6,278 nucleotides of DNA, from positions 1 to 6,278 of the forward strand of contig CAZDUZ010000055.1 in assembly GCA_964508755.1 (NCBI GenBank). The letters run 5' to 3'. The stretch comes from CAZDUZ01 sp964508755. GTDB taxonomy: Bacteria; Patescibacteriota; Dojkabacteria; SC72; JAFGCJ01. Positions 5,478 to 6,278 of the stretch are shown one piece after another (the stretch's first letter is position 1; each line of letters begins with the position of its first letter). Under the pieces are notes generated by a model. The model saw nothing but the letters and a program-made list of their open reading frames with translations, did no database searches and was not told the DNA's origin. The position numbers and the translations under genes are program-made.

Positions 5478-6278
5478 CTATGTTCTTGGCCAGGCTCTCA
5501 GGTTGGAACATACTATCCCAAGAATTTCATCTCCTTTACGGGTACGTTCAACTTTCACAATATCTCCTGGATTAAGTCGACCTTTTTCTGACAGCACTAT
5601 TAAGTGATTTCCCGTCATCCGTATACTTGGTCGATCTGGAACTACAACTGTTTCAGGAATGTTTGCATAAAGATGTTGAACTTCGTCTGGGTGGGAAGCT
5701 GTATAAGGGAATATACTGGATCGAGCAAGTAGGTCGGGAACATCTGGAAGGTATCCTGAGCTAGTGATAAAACCTTCCTCGTCTAGTAACATCTGTTGAG
5801 CATTAATTCGTCGTGCATAATGCAATGAGGTTACAAACACTCTTGCAACTCTAAGTGGATTTTCTTCTGCAGCTCTCTTCCCCAAAAAATCGCCATCCTT
5901 TAACCTCATCCCAAAACTTGTTGGGGATACTACGAGATCTGGACGACCTACAATTCGATAATCAGAACCTCCAAGAGTTAATCCCGCTAAAATTCTAGCT
6001 AAATCCCGTCCTGTTAATCCACATGCATCGAGGGTATATCCAGTGTCTTGTGCGATTTGATGGAGGAAGTCCCAGACATGAGCAAGTTGATCCTTCGGAA
6101 AGCGTATTTCACCTCCACTACGAAAAGGTGTATAGGTTGTCGCGGAGAACACTGCAGGTACTCCATCAAGCGTTGTATTTCCGACCCCCCTCCAACCAAG
6201 GTCTCTCAACCTAAGTGCTGTTACTCTTTGTATGAAATCTGCCCCATCACTTCCATAGAGATAAAGAATTGCACTTTC
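5478..6278 (-). CDS. Uncharacterised protein, N-terminus beyond right edge
   Basis: The frame is open from the right window edge to TAG at 5480-5478, giving 266 residues. A TTG at 6209 lies inside the frame, but coding continues upstream of it (visible residues begin ESAILYLYGSDGADFIQRV), so that TTG is not the start. I do not recognise the family. The visible part is soluble, mixed alpha/beta, with no membrane segment or cysteine-rich motif. Notable blocks, numbered from the window edge, are LGWRGVGNTTLDGVPAVFSA (about 27-46), LTGRDLARILAGLTLGG, FVTSLHYARRINAQQ and a C-terminal segment NHLIVLSEKGRLNPGDIVKV (about 222-241). The last of these looks like a small beta-barrel. Its base composition is visibly less AT-rich than the genes at the left of the window. 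It converges with the helicase gene 49 bases away, and no clear terminator lies between them. Confidence 0.75.
   Translation of the reverse strand, partial: ESAILYLYGSDGADFIQRVTALRLRDLGWRGVGNTTLDGVPAVFSATTYTPFRSGGEIRFPKDQLAHVWDFLHQIAQDTGYTLDACGLTGRDLARILAGLTLGGSDYRIVGRPDLVVSPTSFGMRLKDGDFLGKRAAEENPLRVARVFVTSLHYARRINAQQMLLDEEGFITSSGYLPDVPDLLARSSIFPYTASHPDEVQHLYANIPETVVVPDRPSIRMTGNHLIVLSEKGRLNPGDIVKVERTRKGDEILGIVCSNLRAWPRT

Noticed and set aside
6023..6214. Opposing short frames (plus and minus) over the right-edge gene
   Set aside because: They are out-of-frame shadows; the long minus frame continues through them to the window edge.

Overview
The window most resembles a small-genome bacterium of the Patescibacteria (Candidate Phyla Radiation, probably the Paceibacteria side). 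This is an inference. It rests on a short DEAD-box helicase with a Ser/Arg/Tyr-rich head and a DEVD Walker B motif, a TasA-like surface protein with a C-terminal style I associate with CPR genomes, a SipW-type signal peptidase, and low GC. Stops are TAA, TGA and TAG in the standard code, so TGA is not reassigned. A low-GC Firmicute is the main alternative for the left half. No rRNA, tRNA, CRISPR array or insertion sequence was seen.

Left part (1-1411). On the minus strand, running off the left edge, is the start of a probable GNAT acetyltransferase with no visible start codon. After an AT-rich spacer, a sigma70-type promoter drives a two-gene plus-strand operon: a four-helix DUF2975 membrane protein and a YozG-like HTH regulator, a pair commonly found together. 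Directly behind it is the C-terminal stub of an MFS transporter, probably a gene remnant.

Middle (1455-3862, minus strand). A TasA/camelysin-like secreted protein with a SipW-type signal peptide is followed by a strong hairpin and then its probable processing enzyme, a Ser/His/Asp signal peptidase of the SipW class. The TasA-like leader holds a perfect Shine-Dalgarno sequence with no start codon in range and a small foldable element. Upstream on the same strand lies a stand-alone RimK-like ATP-grasp ligase of unknown substrate.

Right part (3863-6278). A 300-base divergent control region carries back-to-back -10 boxes and two ATAACA/TGTTAT inverted repeats, one of them overlapping an extended -10. 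It lies ahead of the DEAD-box RNA helicase. Converging on the helicase is a minus-strand protein of unknown family, open to the right window edge and so incomplete at its N-terminus.

The clearest working unit is the TasA-like/SipW module (exported filament or surface subunit plus dedicated peptidase). The least explained parts are the TasA-like leader RNA, the helicase control region and the right-edge protein.
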